Assembly: GCA_036559705.1 (NCBI GenBank)
Contig: DATBSP010000023.1
Location: 1 to 8,869 of the forward strand
Length of the DNA stretch: 8,869 nt
Source: Hyphomicrobium_A sp036559705
GTDB taxonomy: Bacteria; Pseudomonadota; Alphaproteobacteria; Rhizobiales; Hyphomicrobiaceae
Reading direction: 5' to 3'
How positions within the stretch are numbered: position 1 is the stretch's first letter; every line of letters starts with the position of its first letter. Positions 6,140 to 8,869 of the stretch are shown here, piece after piece. The notes under the pieces are model-generated. The model saw only the letters and a list, made by a program, of their open reading frames with translations, had not been told where the DNA came from and did no database searches. Both the position numbers and the translations under genes were made by a program.

Positions 6140-6709
6140 GACATAACGTCCGACAGCGTAGCGGTCCGCCGCATGTCACGCTCCAATAGCACTTCTAACG
6201 GTGCCAACGGAGCCCCGCGACCTCCTCAGCAAGACGCCTCGCCCGACGAGCTCGTTGCTTGTGTCGAGCTGTTGTTTTTCGCCTACCGCGACTTCACCGG
6301 AGGCCCCGATGCGGTGCTCGAAGAATACGGCTTCGGGCGCGCCCATCATCGCGTTCTGCACTTCGTGCATCGCAACCCTGGTCTGCGCGTCGCCGACCTC
6401 CTCGACATCCTGAAAATCACCAAACAAAGCCTCGCCCGCGTTCTGAAACAGCTCATCGATAAAGGCTTCATTGTGCAACGCGCCGGAAACGACGACCGGC
6501 GCGAGCGGCGCCTGTTCGTCACCGCCAAGGGCAGCCGCCTGTCGGAGAAGCTGACCGCCCAGCAGATGCAGCACATCGAGGCGGCGCTCGCCAAAGTCGG
6601 CCCCGGCGCCGCGGAGTTTGCACGCCGCTTCCTTTTTGCCATGATTACGGAGTCGGATCGCCCGCGCGTGGAGGCGCTGGTAAAGCTTACAACCGGTACG
6701 CGCATCTAA
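6134..6709 (+). CDS. petP: MarR-family transcriptional regulator, PetP-like
   Basis: A 191-residue MarR-family regulator. Residues 1-38 are polar and low in complexity (Ser, Asn, Pro, Gln); the winged-helix fold follows. The recognition region is PGLRVADLLDILKITKQSLARVLKQLIDKGFI (82-113), and the wing carries the family hallmark NDDRRERRLFVTAKG (119-133), followed by the C-terminal dimerisation helices. In Rhodobacter capsulatus petP (MarR type) and petR (OmpR type) are adjacent, and the same order here supports the symbol. The gene has no obvious Shine-Dalgarno sequence before ATG 6134, and a TTGCCA at 6098-6103 would place a -10 box almost against the start, so a leaderless message is possible. 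Met14 (6173) is an alternative start. The gap to petR is 27 bp, consistent with one operon. Confidence 0.85.
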   Translation: MTDITSDSVAVRRMSRSNSTSNGANGAPRPPQQDASPDELVACVELLFFAYRDFTGGPDAVLEEYGFGRAHHRVLHFVHRNPGLRVADLLDILKITKQSLARVLKQLIDKGFIVQRAGNDDRRERRLFVTAKGSRLSEKLTAQQMQHIEAALAKVGPGAAEFARRFLFAMITESDRPRVEALVKLTTGTRI

Positions 6710-6736
6710 GCGGGCACTTCTAGTCGAGGGGCGAAC

Positions 6737-7447
6737 ATGAGAGCAGCCAAAGTCGCGAGCGCGCCGCTTCCCGACAACGCTCCGCACGTGCTCATTGTCG
6801 ACGATGATCAGAAGATTCGCGACCTCCTCGGCCGCTATCTATCCGAGCAGGGCTTCCGTGTGACGACGGCGCAGGATGTCGCCAGCGCGCGCGCCGGCAT
6901 GCGCGGGCTGGAGTTCGACGCCGTGCTGCTCGACGTGATGATGCCGGGCGAAAACGGTCTTGACCTCGCACGCGAGCTCAAAGCCACGCGTTCCATTCCC
7001 ATCTGCATGCTCACGGCGCGCTCCGATCCCGAGCACCGCATCGAAGGCCTCGAGGCCGGCGTCGACGATTATCTCCCGAAGCCGTTCGAGCCACGCGAAT
7101 TGCTGCTTCGTCTACGCAACATTTTGCGCCGCGCGTCCGGCGCCTCCGGACCCAGCGAAGAAGTCCGCATGGGCAACCATGTGTTCCACGTCTCGCGCGG
7201 CGAACTGAAGCACCACGACGAGACCATCAAGCTGACCGAACGCGAGCGCGACCTGCTGCGCATGTTCGCCCAGCGCATTGGCATGCCGATCCCACGGCAC
7301 GAGCTGTCGCCGGAAGATTCAACCGGCAGCGACCGCGCCATCGACGTGCAAATCAACCGTCTCCGCCGGAAAATCGAGACCGACCCCTCCAATCCTGTGT
7401 ACCTCCAGACAGTGCGCGGTAAAGGGTATATCCTCTACTCGGACTAG
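6737..7447 (+). CDS. petR: OmpR-family response regulator, PetR-like
   Basis: A 236-residue two-component response regulator. The receiver domain (about 17-130) has the acidic pair Asp22-Asp23, the phospho-acceptor Asp66 in VLLDVMMPGENG, Thr93 in MLTA and Lys115 in LPKPFEP, so every key residue is present. The C-terminal winged-helix DNA-binding domain (about 143-236) has the OmpR pattern: LTERERDLLRMFAQ, DRAIDVQINRLRRKIE as the recognition region, and VRGKGYILYSD at the end. In R. capsulatus PetR lies upstream of the cytochrome bc1 genes and was reported as needed for growth; the targets here are unknown. GAGGGG at 6726-6731 lies five bases before the ATG. The cognate kinase is presumably the EnvZ-like gene downstream, but 185 bp rather than the usual tight spacing separates them, and that gap is almost filled by palindromic repeats. 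The TAG stop is inside the first repeat. Confidence 0.92.
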   Translation: MRAAKVASAPLPDNAPHVLIVDDDQKIRDLLGRYLSEQGFRVTTAQDVASARAGMRGLEFDAVLLDVMMPGENGLDLARELKATRSIPICMLTARSDPEHRIEGLEAGVDDYLPKPFEPRELLLRLRNILRRASGASGPSEEVRMGNHVFHVSRGELKHHDETIKLTERERDLLRMFAQRIGMPIPRHELSPEDSTGSDRAIDVQINRLRRKIETDPSNPVYLQTVRGKGYILYSD

Positions 7448-7519
7448 TGTCCCGATTTCGAAGTTCGCCAGAGTCGCTGCTAGTCTTCGAGCGAACTTCG
7501 AAATCATAAGGGACACTAG
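7444..7519 (+). repeat. 76-bp CTAG-bounded palindromic element, copy 1
   Basis: The left arm 7444-7468 pairs perfectly with the right arm 7491-7519 over 25 bp, apart from a 4-base bulge ATAA in the right arm (7506-7509), ten pairs in from the end. The loop is 22 bases (7469-7490). Both ends are CTAG, and an internal TA/CTAG flank is what an element inserting at TA or CTAG would leave. The petR stop codon (7445-7447) lies in the left arm. No T-run follows, so it is not a standard terminator. No open frame in it looks coding. Confidence 0.88.
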
Positions 7520-7532
7520 AATCATAAGCTCG

Positions 7533-7608
7533 CTAGTGCGATTCAGATCGAGAAATTCGCTCAGTACCCCGCCGCTGACGATTGCGAATTTCTCGATCAT
7601 CGCACTAG
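7533..7608 (-). repeat. 76-bp CTAG-bounded palindromic element, copy 2, inverted relative to copy 1
   Basis: The left arm 7533-7560 pairs perfectly with the right arm 7584-7608 over 25 bp, apart from a 3-base bulge TCA in the left arm (7543-7545), again ten pairs in. The loop is 23 bases (7561-7583). It has the same length and CTAG ends as copy 1. When reverse-complemented it aligns with copy 1 and the bulge falls at the same place, so the two copies are related and in opposite orientation. A 13-bp spacer (7520-7532) separates them. The kinase ribosome-binding site begins 13 bp beyond its right end. Confidence 0.88.
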
Positions 7609-7632
7609 TCCGCCGGATCCTGAGGTCGGTTG

Positions 7633-8869
7633 ATGCTCGCCAGAGACGACGGACCAGAGCGCCGTTCGTTTCCGTTATGGCACGCACTGTGGCGACGTGT
7701 GCGTCTCGTGCGGCTGCCGCACTGGCGTGACCTGCGGGTGCCGCGTCGCAGCGACTTCCGCGTCCCTGCGCCGCTGCACGAACTCTGGCAAGGCCTGCCG
7801 CCGTCGCCGCCCTGGTTCCTTGCCTTCTGCAAGTGGTTTGCCAAGACGCATAACCGCAACATGCAGATCATGGGCGGCTGGCTGGCAGACATTCTGCCGA
7901 AAGGCATTTATGCGCGCGCGCTCATCATCATCATCGCGCCTATCGTCGTGCTCGAGGGCGTCGTTGCCTTCGTGTTCATGGAGCGCCACTGGCAGGCGGT
8001 GACGCGGCGACTTTCGGAAGCCACCGCACGCGACATCGCCGCCGTCATCGACATCTACGAGGAGTATCCGAAGAAGGACGAGTACAGCCAGCTCATCGAG
8101 ATGGCGCGCGATCGGCTCAATCTGTCGATGCAGGTGCTGCCGCCCGCCGACTTGCCGGCGCCCCGGCCCAAGCCGTTCTTCGCCCTGCTCGACCGCGCGC
8201 TGTCGGACGAGATACGCCGGCAGGTGCAGCGGCCGTTCTGGATCGACACCGTCGGCCAGTCGCGGCACGTCGAAATTCGCGTGAAGCTGGAGAACGCCAT
8301 CCTGCGCTTCGTCGCCACGCGCTCGCAGACGTATGCGTCCAACTCGCACATCTTCCTGTTGTGGATGATCGGCTCGTCGGTGATCCTGCTCACTGTCGCC
8401 ATTCTCTTCCTGCGCAATCAGATCCGCCCGATCTTGCGGCTTGCCGAGGCCGCCGACGCGTTCGGCAAGGGCCGCAAGGTGCCGGACGATTTCCGCCCGC
8501 GCGGCGCTCGCGAGGTTCGCCAGGCGGCAACCGCCTTCCTCGAGATGCGCGACCGCATCATGACGCATGTCGAGCAGCGCACGACCATGCTCGCCGGGGT
8601 CAGCCACGACCTGCGCACAATTCTCACGCGCTTCAAGCTGGAGCTGGCGCTACTCGGCGACACGCCCGAGGCGCAGTCGCTGCAGGCGGATGTGCGCGAA
8701 ATGCAGGACATGCTCGAGGACTATCTCGCCTTCGCCAAGGGTGACGGCGGCGAAGAATCAGCGCCGACCAACCTGCGCGAGCTGCTGCAGGAGGTGTACG
8801 ACGAGGGTCAGTACTTCGGCACACCCATCGAGCTGAAGCTGCGCAAGCGACGCGAAGAGCTGGTGCTGC
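7633..8869 (+). CDS. EnvZ-like membrane sensor histidine kinase (3' end outside window)
   Basis: The frame is open from ATG 7633 to the window end (412 codons seen), with GAGGT at 7622-7626 seven bases upstream. Predicted order: a cytoplasmic, Trp/Arg/Pro-rich N-terminal region (1-94); TM1 about 95-116 (ARALIIIIAPIVVLEGVVAF); a periplasmic domain of about 120 residues (117-239) beginning MERHWQAVTRRLSE; TM2 about 240-260 (IFLLWMIGSSVILLTVAILF); a HAMP linker starting RNQIRPILRLAEAADAF; and the dimerisation/phosphoacceptor domain with the H-box AGVSHDLRTILTRFKLELAL, where His325 is the phosphorylation site. The ATPase domain lies beyond the window. The H-box has Ile where most EnvZ-type kinases have Pro (SHDLRTPLTR). 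Its position after petR makes PetR the likely partner. ATG 7861 is an alternative start nearer TM1, but it lacks a ribosome-binding site. Confidence 0.9.
   Translation, partial: MLARDDGPERRSFPLWHALWRRVRLVRLPHWRDLRVPRRSDFRVPAPLHELWQGLPPSPPWFLAFCKWFAKTHNRNMQIMGGWLADILPKGIYARALIIIIAPIVVLEGVVAFVFMERHWQAVTRRLSEATARDIAAVIDIYEEYPKKDEYSQLIEMARDRLNLSMQVLPPADLPAPRPKPFFALLDRALSDEIRRQVQRPFWIDTVGQSRHVEIRVKLENAILRFVATRSQTYASNSHIFLLWMIGSSVILLTVAILFLRNQIRPILRLAEAADAFGKGRKVPDDFRPRGAREVRQAATAFLEMRDRIMTHVEQRTTMLAGVSHDLRTILTRFKLELALLGDTPEAQSLQADVREMQDMLEDYLAFAKGDGGEESAPTNLRELLQEVYDEGQYFGTPIELKLRKRREELVL

Noticed and set aside
7444..7608. The two palindromes as ordinary rho-independent terminators
   Set aside because: Neither stem is followed by a T-run in either direction. 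Each has a long 22-23 base loop and a conserved bulge, and the pair is inverted and related in sequence.
7319..7687. A 122-codon - strand frame running through both palindromic elements
   Set aside because: It overlaps the 3' end of petR antisense and depends on the repeat sequence for its openness. No domain or ribosome-binding site is visible.
7675..8607. A 310-codon open frame on the - strand
   Set aside because: It lies opposite the EnvZ-like kinase, which has clear domains. The - strand translation is His/Arg/Asp-rich with no recognisable fold.

Overview
This window reads as ordinary high-GC chromosome from an alphaproteobacterium, most likely of the order Hyphomicrobiales. The basis is the strong G/C third-position bias, a petP-petR regulator pair next to a branched-chain aminotransferase, and a DUF2147 protein. 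The assignment comes from family recognition only. There is no transposase, phage gene, CRISPR array, tRNA or rRNA.

Layout, left to right: the 3' end of a patatin-like lipase gene (+); a secreted DUF2147 protein (-); the ribosome-rescue hydrolase ArfB (-), preceded by the decayed remnant of a glyoxalase-fold gene (-) that was probably its operon partner; an exported pentapeptide-repeat protein (+), which meets a 546-residue FAD-dependent oxidoreductase (-) tail to tail on a shared CTAG; a small two-helix membrane protein (+); a small secreted eight-cysteine protein (-); and ilvE (-). Divergent from ilvE is a signalling cluster on the + strand: petP (MarR family), petR (OmpR-family response regulator) and an EnvZ-like sensor kinase that runs off the right end. 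The kinase gene occupies about 7633-8869 and has no stop inside the window.

The most striking non-coding signal lies between petR and the kinase. Two 76-bp palindromic elements, each bounded by CTAG, sit in opposite orientation 13 bp apart. Each folds into a 25-bp stem with one 3-4 nt bulge at the same place, and the two copies differ at eight stem pairs, every one of them compensated. The first element overlaps the petR stop codon. This resembles a REPIN/BIME or MITE-type pair, and it puts two strong hairpins in the message between the response regulator and its presumed kinase.

Other points of interest are the glyoxalase deletion scar whose stop codon forms part of the arfB ribosome-binding site, phased ATGACT repeats in the ilvE/petP divergent promoter region, CACAC/GTGTG palindromes upstream of the cysteine-rich gene, and an H-box lacking the usual proline in the kinase. 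No gene in the window is clearly an undescribed system; the paired palindromes are the best candidate for something novel.
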